Assembly (NCBI RefSeq): GCF_014230465.1
Contig: NZ_JAAXCY010000006.1
Coordinates: forward strand, 62,001-126,000
Source of the DNA: Pseudomonas cremoris
GTDB taxonomy: Bacteria; Pseudomonadota; Gammaproteobacteria; Pseudomonadales; Pseudomonadaceae
DNA: 64,000 nt
Direction of reading: 5' to 3'
In this document: positions 1 through 7,833 of the stretch, one piece after another
Position numbering within the stretch: the stretch's first letter is position 1
Layout of the letters: each line of letters opens with the position of its first letter
Notes under the pieces: generated by a model
What the model saw: only the letters and a program-made list of their open reading frames with translations
Database searches by the model: none
Told to the model about the DNA's origin: nothing
Position numbers and translations under genes: made by a program

Positions 1-565
1 GGCGTGCCGGGCGCAATTTGTCCCACAGGTACATCACCAGCATGGTCGACAACCCAAGCAAACCTGCCTGCCAACCCAGGCTTGGAATGGCCTGTGCCAC
101 TGCCGCCGGAAAGCCTGCCAGGTTATCCAGCCCGGAAGGCTTGGGCGCGCCATCGAGCATCACATGGATCTGCGACAGCACAATCAGCACACCGATCCCC
201 GCCAGCATGCCGTAGACCACCGCCGGCGCCGTAACACGAAACCAGCAGCCCAGGCGCAGGCGCCCCGCCACCAGTTGCAGGAAGCCCGCCAGCAGCAGAA
301 TCGGCCCGAGCATCAACATGCCGTGCTGGCGCACCAACTCGAACACCAACACCGCCAAGCCTGCCGCCGGACCACTGACCTGCAAAGGCGATCCCGCCAG
401 CCAACCCACCACCAAGCCCCCGATGATGCCAGTAATCAGGCCCTTGGCCGGCGGCATCCCGGACGCAATCGCGATCCCCATGCACAAGGGCAGGGCGACC
501 AGAAACACAACCACGGAGGCGAGCAGCTCCCGTGGCAGTACAGCTTTCAATTGAGCAGCACGCAT
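1..565 (-). CDS. SulP family inorganic anion transporter, N-terminal part (runs off the window)
   Basis: The minus strand from an ATG at 565 stays open to the window edge (188 codons, no stop seen). The product begins MRAAQLKAVLPRELLASVVVF and continues as hydrophobic segments with small-residue motifs (GLITGIIGGLVVGWLAG, QVSGPAAGLAVLVFE) typical of SulP anion permeases. The C-terminal STAS domain would lie outside the window. A beta-carbonic anhydrase gene lies 85 bp upstream on the same strand, the arrangement of PA0103/PA0102 in P. aeruginosa. This pairing suggests bicarbonate or sulfate transport linked to CO2 hydration, but the substrate is inferred only. Confidence 0.85.
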   Translation of the reverse strand, partial: MRAAQLKAVLPRELLASVVVFLVALPLCMGIAIASGMPPAKGLITGIIGGLVVGWLAGSPLQVSGPAAGLAVLVFELVRQHGMLMLGPILLLAGFLQLVAGRLRLGCWFRVTAPAVVYGMLAGIGVLIVLSQIHVMLDGAPKPSGLDNLAGFPAAVAQAIPSLGWQAGLLGLSTMLVMYLWDKLRPAR

Positions 566-650
566 GATGACTCTCCCGAGGCATTCGCCGGGCGTGGCAA
601 CGCCTGGCTGCTCTAATGGCAGCCATCGCGTTACCCGGCAGGGAAGTGTT

Positions 651-1382
651 TTAGAAGCGCGCTTTAGGCGTCGCGGAAGGAATCGGGCCTTCGCCGCTCA
701 AGGGTCGAAACGCCGATTGATCCGCATCGTAGGCCCGGATCTCGCTGGTCTCGATGTTGTAGATCCAACCATGGATAAACAAATGACCATTGGCCATGCG
801 CGAAGCCACGGAAGGGTGGGTGCGCAGATGTTGCAGCTGGGCGATGACGTTTTCTTCGGTCAGCACCTTCATGCTCTCGCCTTCATTGGCGCAGTCGCAG
901 TTGTCGTGAACCATGGTCTTGGCGACCTCGGCATGCCGCAGCCAAGCCTTGACCGTCGGCATCTTCTCCAGGCTATCGGGGTTGAGCACCGCGCGCATGG
1001 CACCGCAATCGGAATGCCCGCAGACAATGATGTGCTGCACGCCCAACGCCAATACGGCGTACTCGATGGCCGTCGACACACCGCCGTTCATCTGCCCATA
1101 AGGCGGCACCACGTTGCCGACGTTACGGGTCACGAACAGATCACCCGGGGAGCTTTGGGTGATCAGCTCGGGCACGATGCGCGAGTCGGCACAGGTAATG
1201 AACATCGCCCGCGGGCTCTGGGCCGTGGCGAGTTTCTTGAAGAGTTCTTCCTGCTGGGGGAAGACGTCGTGATGGAAATGCAAAAAGCCGTCAACGATAT
1301 GCTGCAGCGCTGCATCGGCGGATTCCGCCACCTGAGGGGCTGAAGCCGACGCAGCCAACGGCTGTTTATCCTTGTCACTCAT
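651..1382 (-). CDS. Beta-class carbonic anhydrase
   Basis: A 243-residue cytoplasmic enzyme that interconverts CO2 and bicarbonate. The zinc site is visible as Cys64-Ala-Asp66-Ser-Arg and Cys121-Gly-His123-Ser-Asp-Cys126, so the ligands are C64, H123 and C126 with the D66/R68 dyad. Length and motifs match the psCA1 type (PA0102). The gene is followed on the same strand by a SulP transporter, and the pair is probably one transcription unit supplying or retaining bicarbonate. The N-terminal 20 or so residues are Ala/Ser-rich and not conserved in the family. Confidence 0.95.
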   Translation of the reverse strand: MSDKDKQPLAASASAPQVAESADAALQHIVDGFLHFHHDVFPQQEELFKKLATAQSPRAMFITCADSRIVPELITQSSPGDLFVTRNVGNVVPPYGQMNGGVSTAIEYAVLALGVQHIIVCGHSDCGAMRAVLNPDSLEKMPTVKAWLRHAEVAKTMVHDNCDCANEGESMKVLTEENVIAQLQHLRTHPSVASRMANGHLFIHGWIYNIETSEIRAYDADQSAFRPLSGEGPIPSATPKARF

Positions 1383-1598
1383 GATTCATCCTCTTGATTA
1401 ATGCAGGGGAGTGTTCAGGTTAGTCCGGCGCCAAGCAGAAAAATTTCCTACAACGACGACGCCGACTCGTCAGTCACTCGATGAACAAGGTAACCGCCGA
1501 AACTTAACTCAAACTGAATGAACCGCTCTATAACGCGGCTTTCAGTGATGTCATAACGCGACTATTCCTACAGGAATAGTGCGTTCTTCCCTATCAGT
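1383..1598. other. Intergenic region upstream of the carbonic anhydrase gene
   Basis: No gene is seen. It should hold the carbonic anhydrase promoter (reading left) and the end of the radical SAM transcript. A short hairpin CTATTCC-TACA-GGAATAG lies near 1561-1580 but has no T-run on the minus strand, so terminator function is uncertain. Confidence 0.5.
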
Positions 1599-2657
1599 CT
1601 ACAACAATGCCATCTGCCTGCCCGGAGGGCAGAACGCCGTGCAGTCCAGATTGAAACCCTCCCGACGATTGAGCCCCAACCGCTTGATCGCCTTGCTGAA
1701 GCGCTGGGCCAGCAAATCGGCAAACGGCCCCTCGCCACGCATGCGCACGCCGAAGCGACTGTCGTATACCTCGCCCCCGCGTACCTGGCGCACCAGGCTC
1801 ATCACATGGGCCGCGCGCTGAGGGTAATGCGCCGCCAGCCACTCCTCGAACAGCGGCGCCACCTCCAGCGGCAGGCGCAGCATCATGTACGCCGCACTTT
1901 GCGCGCCGGCTGCATGGGCTTCTGCGAGCAGGCTCTCCAGCTCACTGTCGTTGATCATCGGGATCATCGGCGAACACAGCACGCCCACCGGGATGCCCGC
2001 CTCACGCATTACCCTGATCGCCCGCAGCCTCGCCTTGGGTGCTGCGGTGCGCGGTTCCAGGATGCGCTTGAGTTCGTCGTCCAGGCTGGTGAGGCTGATC
2101 ATCACCGCTACCAGGCGCTGCTTGGCCAACTCGATCAGCAGGTCGAGATCGCGCAGTATCAGCGAGCCCTTGGTGATGATGGTCACCGGGTGCCGGTAGC
2201 GCAGCAGCACTTCGAGGGTTTGTCGGGTGATCGTGTACTCACGCTCGATAGGCTGGTACGGGTCGGTATTGGAGCCCAGGTTGATCGGCGCGCACACGTA
2301 GCCAGGTTTCGACAGTTGCTGCTCCAGCACGTCGGCGGCATTGCTCTTGGCGATCAACTTGGTTTCGAAATCCAACCCCGGCGACATGTCCCAATACGCA
2401 TGGCTGGGCCGCGCATAGCAGTAGATACAGCCATGCTCGCACCCACGATAGGGGTTGATCGAACGGTCGAACGGCAAGTCCGGAGAGTTGTTGCGGGTGA
2501 TGATGGTCTTGGCCGTTTCGATGCGCACTTCCGTGCCCTGGGTTGGCGGGACTTCCTGATACCAGCCGTCGTCCTCGGCCACGCTGACGGTAGGCGCAAA
2601 GCGATTATGCAGGTTGGTGGCCGTGCCCCGGCCACGGGGCGGCAGCGGAGTAGACAT
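1599..2657 (-). CDS. PA0069 family radical SAM protein
   Basis: A 352-residue protein with the radical SAM 4Fe-4S motif CxxxCxxC at Cys73, Cys77 and Cys80 (RGCEHGCIYC). It belongs to the SplB-like family named after PA0069, whose substrate is not established. The gene starts with ATG at 2657, with a GAGGCG ribosome-binding sequence inside a long palindrome that contains a LexA-type box (2673-2688). This placement implies control by the SOS response, which agrees with PA0069 having been reported in the P. aeruginosa LexA regulon. A DNA-repair or damage-related role is inferred from this control and not from the protein sequence. Confidence 0.9.
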   Translation of the reverse strand: MSTPLPPRGRGTATNLHNRFAPTVSVAEDDGWYQEVPPTQGTEVRIETAKTIITRNNSPDLPFDRSINPYRGCEHGCIYCYARPSHAYWDMSPGLDFETKLIAKSNAADVLEQQLSKPGYVCAPINLGSNTDPYQPIEREYTITRQTLEVLLRYRHPVTIITKGSLILRDLDLLIELAKQRLVAVMISLTSLDDELKRILEPRTAAPKARLRAIRVMREAGIPVGVLCSPMIPMINDSELESLLAEAHAAGAQSAAYMMLRLPLEVAPLFEEWLAAHYPQRAAHVMSLVRQVRGGEVYDSRFGVRMRGEGPFADLLAQRFSKAIKRLGLNRREGFNLDCTAFCPPGRQMALL

Positions 2658-2662
2658 GAAAA

Positions 2663-2698
2663 CGCCTCGATACTGTTTTTATATACAGTATCGAGGCG
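2663..2698. promoter_or_regulatory. Palindrome with LexA (SOS) box upstream of the radical SAM gene
   Basis: A 14-bp perfect inverted repeat (2663-2676 with 2685-2698) encloses CTGTTTTTATATACAG at 2673-2688, which fits the LexA consensus CTG-N10-CAG with an AT-rich centre. The left arm is only 5 bp from the ATG at 2657 and includes the likely Shine-Dalgarno GAGGCG. The site could act as a LexA operator, and the transcript could also fold to mask the ribosome-binding site. Confidence 0.8.
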
Positions 2699-2738
2699 CA
2701 CGCCTTCTGACCAGTGCCGTTTGGCAGTCAGGCAAGCA

Positions 2739-4043
2739 TCAGTGCTTTTGTGTCACCTGGCCAAGGTCATCGCCCGAGGTGGTGCGCATATCGTTCTTGC
2801 GCAGGTCCGCCACGTCACCGGCCTTCACGGGGGCGCCCTTATTACCCCAACTGCCACGGACGAAACTGACCACATCCGCCACTTCCTGGTCCGACAGGCG
2901 CCATGCAAACGCGGGCATGGTGAAGGTGGACGGTGCTGCGTGGGTTGCCGGCAAGGTGCCGCCATTCAACACGATGTTGATCAACGACGTGGCATCCGCC
3001 GTCTGCAGCACCGGGTTGCCCGCCAACGCCGGGAACACCCGCGTGTAACCATGCCCATCGGTACGATGACAGGCCGCGCAGTTGTCGATGTACACCGACG
3101 CACCCGGCTTGCTGTCATCACCCTTCCACAGCGCCTCAGCAACCTGTTTGTCGTACTGATGCGGCTGATCTTTCGGATCGACCGCCGGCAGGCTCTTGAG
3201 GTAGCGCGCGATAGCGGTCAGGTCGTCTTGCGACATGTACTGCATGCTGTGCACCACCACATCGCTCATGCCGCCAAACACTGCGCTGCGGTCACTGCGA
3301 CCGGTCTTGAGGAATTGCACGAGTTGCTCTTCGCTCCAACTGCCGAGACCGTCCTTGTGATCGCCACGCAAGCTCTTCGCGATCCAACCCTCCAGCGGTG
3401 CGCTGCCAGACAGGAAAGCGCTACCGTCGGTCGCGCTCAGGGCTTTTTCCTGCATGGTCAGGGCCCGTGGCGTATGACACGCGCCGCAATGGCCAAGGCC
3501 TTCGACCAGATAGGCGCCACGGCTTACGACCGGATCAGTAGCCGCTTGGGCCTGGTGCTCCTCGACCGCCGGCGCAAACATCCAACGCCATGCCGCCAGC
3601 GGCCAACGCATGCTCAAGGGCCAGGGAATATCGCTGTCCTTGTTCGCTTGCGCGACGGGCTCCACCCCTTTCATAAAGTACGCGTACAAGGCCTGCATAT
3701 CGCTGTCGCTGACGCGTGCGTAGGACGGATAGGGCATCGCTGGGTAAAGCGTACTACCGCTTTTGGCGACGCCATGGCGCACAGCCTTGTCGAAGTCTTC
3801 AAAGCTGTAGTCACCCAGGCCGGTTTTGTCAGGAGTGATGTTGGTGGAATAGATCACGCCAATCGGGGTTTCCATCGGCAGGCCGCCCGCAAAGGGCTTG
3901 CCGCCTTTGGCCGTGTGGCAAGCCACGCAGTCACCGGCGCGGGCCAGGTATTCGCCCTGTTTGATCAGATCGGTGTCGGCGGCGCTGACCGAGCAACTGC
4001 TGAACAACGCCAGGGAGGCGATAACGAATGCTTTCATGGTCAT
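2739..4043 (-). CDS. Gluconate 2-dehydrogenase, triheme cytochrome c subunit
   Basis: A 434-residue protein with a signal peptide (cleavage near residue 21, SVSA-AD) and three c-type heme sites CxxCH: CVACH starting at Cys39, CGACH in the middle domain and CAACH in the C-terminal domain. It accepts electrons from the flavoprotein subunit and passes them to ubiquinone in the inner membrane. It is the last gene of a three-gene operon, 6 bp after the GMC oxidoreductase. The set matches membrane-bound gluconate 2-dehydrogenase, which oxidises gluconate to 2-ketogluconate in the periplasm. Related triheme cytochromes serve sorbitol and alcohol dehydrogenases, so the sugar acid is inferred from the operon. 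Confidence 0.9.
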   Translation of the reverse strand: MTMKAFVIASLALFSSCSVSAADTDLIKQGEYLARAGDCVACHTAKGGKPFAGGLPMETPIGVIYSTNITPDKTGLGDYSFEDFDKAVRHGVAKSGSTLYPAMPYPSYARVSDSDMQALYAYFMKGVEPVAQANKDSDIPWPLSMRWPLAAWRWMFAPAVEEHQAQAATDPVVSRGAYLVEGLGHCGACHTPRALTMQEKALSATDGSAFLSGSAPLEGWIAKSLRGDHKDGLGSWSEEQLVQFLKTGRSDRSAVFGGMSDVVVHSMQYMSQDDLTAIARYLKSLPAVDPKDQPHQYDKQVAEALWKGDDSKPGASVYIDNCAACHRTDGHGYTRVFPALAGNPVLQTADATSLINIVLNGGTLPATHAAPSTFTMPAFAWRLSDQEVADVVSFVRGSWGNKGAPVKAGDVADLRKNDMRTTSGDDLGQVTQKH

Positions 4044-4049
4044 CGCTCC

Positions 4050-5834
4050 TTATGCCTGAACCAGTGGGCCGGGGTTTTTCAGGTATTGCTCGCGGATCGC
4101 CCGCGCCGACCAATAGGTCAATGCCGCCACCAAGCCCGTAGGGTTGTAGCCCAGGCCTTGTGGGAAAGCGGATGCGCCCGGCACAAATACGTTGTGTACA
4201 TCCCAGCATTGCAAGTAGCGGTTCAATGCGCTGGTCTTCGGGTCGGTACCCATGATCGCGCCCCCGTTTAGGTGGGTGGTCTGGTACGACGCAGTATTGA
4301 AATGTTCACCGACCTTTTTGCCGAGCAAGGCAATGGCCTTGGGGTTCATCGCTTCGGCGACCTTGCTCATTTTCTCGACCATGAAGCGGTTCATCTTGAT
4401 GTCATTTTCCTGCCAGTCGAATGTCATCCGTAGCAGCGGCAGGCCGTAGGCATCGCGGTACACCGGGTCCAGATCAAGGTAGTTGCCTCGGTAAGATTGA
4501 TGCGCACCGTGGGCATCCATCGACACTTGGTGTGTGTAGTAATCGGCGGTGGCGCGCTTCCACGCGCTGCCCCACGCCGGTGTGCCCGGCGGGTTGGATG
4601 TACCGGCAATCGGCCGGCTGCCGGCCTGGTTGACCCACATCGGCGAGCCGCCCACAAAACCATGAGGGCCGTGGTCGAAGTTATCCGCGTTGAAGTCATC
4701 GATGGCCACGCCATTGCCGCCGGCACCAATAAAGTTATTGGTGTGGGTGTCCTTGTCGAAGAATGCCTTGATGGTGGCCATGTTCTGGTAGGCAAAGTTG
4801 CGGCCTACCACGCCCTCGTTGGTAATCGGGTCGTAAGGCTTGCCGATACCCGAGAGCAGCATCAGGCGCACGTTATGGAACTGGAACGCACCGAGGATCA
4901 CCAGGTCCGCCGGCTGCTCGCACTCGCGGCCCTGGGCGTCGACGTAAGTCACGCCGGTAGCCTTGCTCTTGGTGCTGTCGAGGTTGACCTTGAGCACGTG
5001 GGAATTTGGGCGCAGTTCGAAGTTCGGCACCTGGCGCAGTGCCGGCAGGATGTTCACGTTCGGTGATGCCTTGGAATACATGTAGCAAACGTATCCGCTG
5101 CAGAACCCGCAGAAGTTGCACGGGCCCATCTGCGCGCCGTAGGGATTGGTGTAAGGCCCCGAGGTATTGGCCGACGGCAAGTTGTAGGGCTTGTAACCCA
5201 CCTCAGCAGCGGCTTTCTGAAACAGCTGTGCAGAGACGGTGTTTTTCTGCGATTCCAACGGAAACGGATTTGAACGATCCGGCGCATACGGGTTACCGCC
5301 ACGGCCTTCGCCTACCAACTGGCCCTTGACGGTCCACGCCTGGCCGGAGGTGCCGAAGACTTTTTCGGCGTAGTCGAAAAACGGCTCCAGCTCTTCGTAG
5401 CTGACGCCGAAGTCCTGGATGGTCATGTCTTTGGGGATGAAGTTTTTGCCGTAGCGCTCTTCGTAATGGCTGCGCATGCGCAACTCAATCGGGTCGACGC
5501 GAAAATGCACGCCGGACCAATGCAGGCCCGCACCGCCCACGCCATTGCCCGGCAGGAACGCACCCAACTGACGATTGGGCAGGGCAACGTCATTCACGCT
5601 GTGGCGAATGGTCACCGTCTCTTTGGAAATGTCCTGGAAGAGTTTTTTACGCACGCTGTAGGTCAGTTCGTCGATGACCTGCGGATAGTTGCCGTCCGGG
5701 TAAGTGTCCTGCATCGGGCCGCGCTCCAGCGCTACCACGTTCAGGCCTGCTTCCGTCAGCTCCTTGGCCATGATCGCGCCGGTCCAGCCGAAGCCTACGA
5801 TCACCGCGTCTACTTTCTTCATGATGGTCGCCAC
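4050..5834 (-). CDS. Gluconate 2-dehydrogenase, FAD (GMC family) catalytic subunit
   Basis: A 594-residue GMC-family flavoprotein. The FAD-binding Rossmann motif is near the N-terminus (VIVGFGWTGAIMAKELTEAG), and the C-terminal GMC domain is seen in HLNGGAIMGTDP and GASAFPQGLGYNPTG. A cysteine cluster near the middle (CNFCGFCSGYVC) is characteristic of the gluconate and 2-ketogluconate dehydrogenase subgroup. It has no signal peptide and is probably exported through Tat together with subunit 3, which lies 2 bp upstream. It oxidises gluconate and hands electrons to the triheme cytochrome. Confidence 0.92.
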   Translation of the reverse strand: MATIMKKVDAVIVGFGWTGAIMAKELTEAGLNVVALERGPMQDTYPDGNYPQVIDELTYSVRKKLFQDISKETVTIRHSVNDVALPNRQLGAFLPGNGVGGAGLHWSGVHFRVDPIELRMRSHYEERYGKNFIPKDMTIQDFGVSYEELEPFFDYAEKVFGTSGQAWTVKGQLVGEGRGGNPYAPDRSNPFPLESQKNTVSAQLFQKAAAEVGYKPYNLPSANTSGPYTNPYGAQMGPCNFCGFCSGYVCYMYSKASPNVNILPALRQVPNFELRPNSHVLKVNLDSTKSKATGVTYVDAQGRECEQPADLVILGAFQFHNVRLMLLSGIGKPYDPITNEGVVGRNFAYQNMATIKAFFDKDTHTNNFIGAGGNGVAIDDFNADNFDHGPHGFVGGSPMWVNQAGSRPIAGTSNPPGTPAWGSAWKRATADYYTHQVSMDAHGAHQSYRGNYLDLDPVYRDAYGLPLLRMTFDWQENDIKMNRFMVEKMSKVAEAMNPKAIALLGKKVGEHFNTASYQTTHLNGGAIMGTDPKTSALNRYLQCWDVHNVFVPGASAFPQGLGYNPTGLVAALTYWSARAIREQYLKNPGPLVQA

Positions 5835-5836
5835 GT

Positions 5837-6589
5837 TTATGCCCTCTCGCCGCGGATGGAAACAGCCGGGAAGGGGTATTGCTCGTTGCGTTCAACCCAG
5901 TCCATGAAATCGGCGCGCGCGCCGGGAAAACCGATCATGGTCCAACCGACCATGCCCTTGTTGCCGCCGTGGATCGGGTCGCAGAAGAAGCCTTCCTTGG
6001 TGTTTTGCAGCAACAGGTTGAAAAAAATCTTCGGCGGCACCGCCTCGAAATGCGCCGACACTTCACTGCCGCCAGCCTCCAGACGCCGCAGCATATCGTC
6101 TCGGGTAGCGCTGTCTTGCGCAGCAAAAGCTTTACCGTTGAAAGCCTTCGACCATGCATCCGTCGCGGCAATACCCAGGCGATAGATCTCCTTGGGGACC
6201 AACTTGGACTGCCAGCCCATTTCCGGCGCGGCGTCGGCGTTGAACGGGCCTTGCATGAACCACAACGCGCCGCTGGCATACGGTGTGTTCATCTGGCGGT
6301 CGATGTACTCCGGCGCACCGGCTTCCAGAGCGCCAGGGCCTTGGGCATCGGCGGGAATCAGTTGCGCGACAGCGGCGTTGATAAACGCCCATTCTTCGAC
6401 AGTGAAATAACTCGGCTCATAGGGCTTTTCGCTCGCCACCGGCTTGGCCGGAGCAGCCTGGGCCGGTTCAGGCGTAGCCATCAACATCGAGCCGCCAAGG
6501 CCGGTGCTGGCAACCGTGACCACCGGGATCAAGGTCAAGGATTTGCGCAAAAAGTCACGCCGGGGGTTGTCTCGATCTTGATCAGACAT
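5837..6589 (-). CDS. Gluconate 2-dehydrogenase subunit 3 (Tat-exported)
   Basis: A 250-residue protein with a twin-arginine signal (DNPRRDFLRKSLTLIPVV) and an Ala-rich cleavage region. The rest fits the gluconate 2-dehydrogenase subunit 3 family. It is the first gene of the operon and lies 2 bp from the catalytic subunit, consistent with the known role as partner and export escort of the flavoprotein. The promoter should lie between 6590 and 6854. Confidence 0.9.
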   Translation of the reverse strand: MSDQDRDNPRRDFLRKSLTLIPVVTVASTGLGGSMLMATPEPAQAAPAKPVASEKPYEPSYFTVEEWAFINAAVAQLIPADAQGPGALEAGAPEYIDRQMNTPYASGALWFMQGPFNADAAPEMGWQSKLVPKEIYRLGIAATDAWSKAFNGKAFAAQDSATRDDMLRRLEAGGSEVSAHFEAVPPKIFFNLLLQNTKEGFFCDPIHGGNKGMVGWTMIGFPGARADFMDWVERNEQYPFPAVSIRGERA

Positions 6590-6854
6590 GGGTGCACCTC
6601 ATCATGTGGTCACGGGATTTTTCAGCCGCTTCTGGGAGCAGCGTGAATGTGGCTAGCCAATGGGATAGAACACACCGGCAAACAATAGTTACAAATGATA
6701 GCAGCCTAAGAATCGAGATGAATCGGTTCAGCGGCAAAAACACCGGATCAGCTCAGATGATTAACGATTCTTTGACGAGTACCTCACAAGACATTGACCC
6801 CCGTTAGACGAACCTGAGGCCCATCAGCCCTTTCCCTATTCGGTCACAACGCGC

Positions 6855-7535
6855 ATGTCCTCGATTCGATTGCTGCCTGCCTTCGGCCTGGCGCTCATGG
6901 CAATGTTCACTACCGTCCACGCGCAAGCCGACGACACAACATCCCTGCGCTCACCCGAATGGGCCCAGCCTGTCGGCAATCAATTCAACCTGCACCAAAT
7001 GACCCCCACGCTGTATCGCAGCGCGCTGCCAGACAGCAACGCAGTGCCAGCCCTGGAAAAGCTCAAGATCGGCACCGTGATCAACTTCCTGCCTGAATCA
7101 GACGCCAACTGGCTGAAATCTTCCAATATCAAACAAGTGCAGTTGTCCTATCGCACCAATCATGTCGACGATTCCGACGTGCTGGCGGCATTGCGCGCAA
7201 TCCAGGACGCACAGGCAGACGGCCCGGTGCTGATGCATTGCAAACACGGCTCTGACCGCACCGGCCTGATGGCAGCGATGTATCGCGTCGTGGTGCAGGG
7301 GTGGAGCAAGGAAGATGCGCTGAACGAGATGACCCTTGGCGGCTTCGGCACCAGCAACGGCTTCAAGGACGGGGTCCGCTACATGATGAAGGCCGATATC
7401 GACAAATTGCGTACTGCCTTGGCGAACGGCGATTGCAGCACCAGTGCGTTTGCGCTGTGCTCGATGAAAAGCTGGTTGAACCCGGCGAAGGATGAGACAG
7501 CAGAAGAAAAAACCGCGTTGGTGATTACCCCCTGA
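6855..7535 (+). CDS. Periplasmic dual-specificity/tyrosine phosphatase-like protein
   Basis: A 226-residue protein with a signal peptide (MSSIRLLPAFGLALMAMFTT, cleavage after AQA). The signature CX5R loop is HCKHGSDRTG, with the catalytic Cys at residue 129 and the Arg at 135. An upstream Asp in the DVLAALRAIQDAQ region may act as the general acid. Export makes a periplasmic phosphatase acting on a phosphoprotein or small phosphate ester likely, but the substrate is unknown. It stands alone on the plus strand and converges with yheV. No clear Shine-Dalgarno precedes the ATG. Confidence 0.85.
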   Translation: MSSIRLLPAFGLALMAMFTTVHAQADDTTSLRSPEWAQPVGNQFNLHQMTPTLYRSALPDSNAVPALEKLKIGTVINFLPESDANWLKSSNIKQVQLSYRTNHVDDSDVLAALRAIQDAQADGPVLMHCKHGSDRTGLMAAMYRVVVQGWSKEDALNEMTLGGFGTSNGFKDGVRYMMKADIDKLRTALANGDCSTSAFALCSMKSWLNPAKDETAEEKTALVITP

Positions 7536-7555
7536 GAATTGATCCCAGGGGGTAA
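7525..7555. terminator. Hairpin between convergent genes
   Basis: A 10-bp perfect stem TTACCCCCTG/CAGGGGGTAA (7525-7534 and 7546-7555) overlaps the stop of the phosphatase gene and lies just before the end of yheV. There is no strong T-run, so it may block both transcripts weakly or protect the 3' ends. Confidence 0.5.
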
Positions 7556-7560
7556 CAGAT

Positions 7561-7833
7561 TCAGTCTTTCTTCAGCTTTGGATTAGGAAAGAACTGCACG
7601 GCCTGCACCTTCGGGTCCGGCGCTTTCAACGCCGAGGTATTCACCCGGGTGCCCAGTTCCTTGGGCACAGACAGCCCTTGGTCATTCAGCGTGTCGGTAT
7701 AACCGCAGGCCACGCATTCGCGATGCGGCACGCTGTCTTCGGTCCACATCTTCAACTTGTCCGGCTCGCTGCACGCCGGGCAGACCGCCCCGGCGATAAA
7801 TTGCTTTTTGGTCATCACAGGCCCTTCACTCAT
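7561..7833 (-). CDS. yheV: YheV family putative zinc-ribbon protein
   Basis: A 90-residue protein with two cysteine pairs, CPAC and CVAC, about 20 residues apart, forming a zinc ribbon. It matches the YheV/DUF2387 family of unknown function. The ATG at 7833 overlaps the prlC stop (ATGA), so the two are translationally coupled. A second ATG at 7815 (MTKKQF) is an alternative start and fits the family length better. The prlC-yheV pairing is conserved in PAO1 (PA0067-PA0068). Confidence 0.88.
   Translation of the reverse strand: MSEGPVMTKKQFIAGAVCPACSEPDKLKMWTEDSVPHRECVACGYTDTLNDQGLSVPKELGTRVNTSALKAPDPKVQAVQFFPNPKLKKD

Noticed and set aside
1806..4271. Very long open frame (821 codons) opposite the radical SAM and cytochrome genes
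   Set aside because: It spans two well-supported minus-strand genes and their gap, has no recognisable domain, and is the usual open antisense frame of GC-rich coding DNA.
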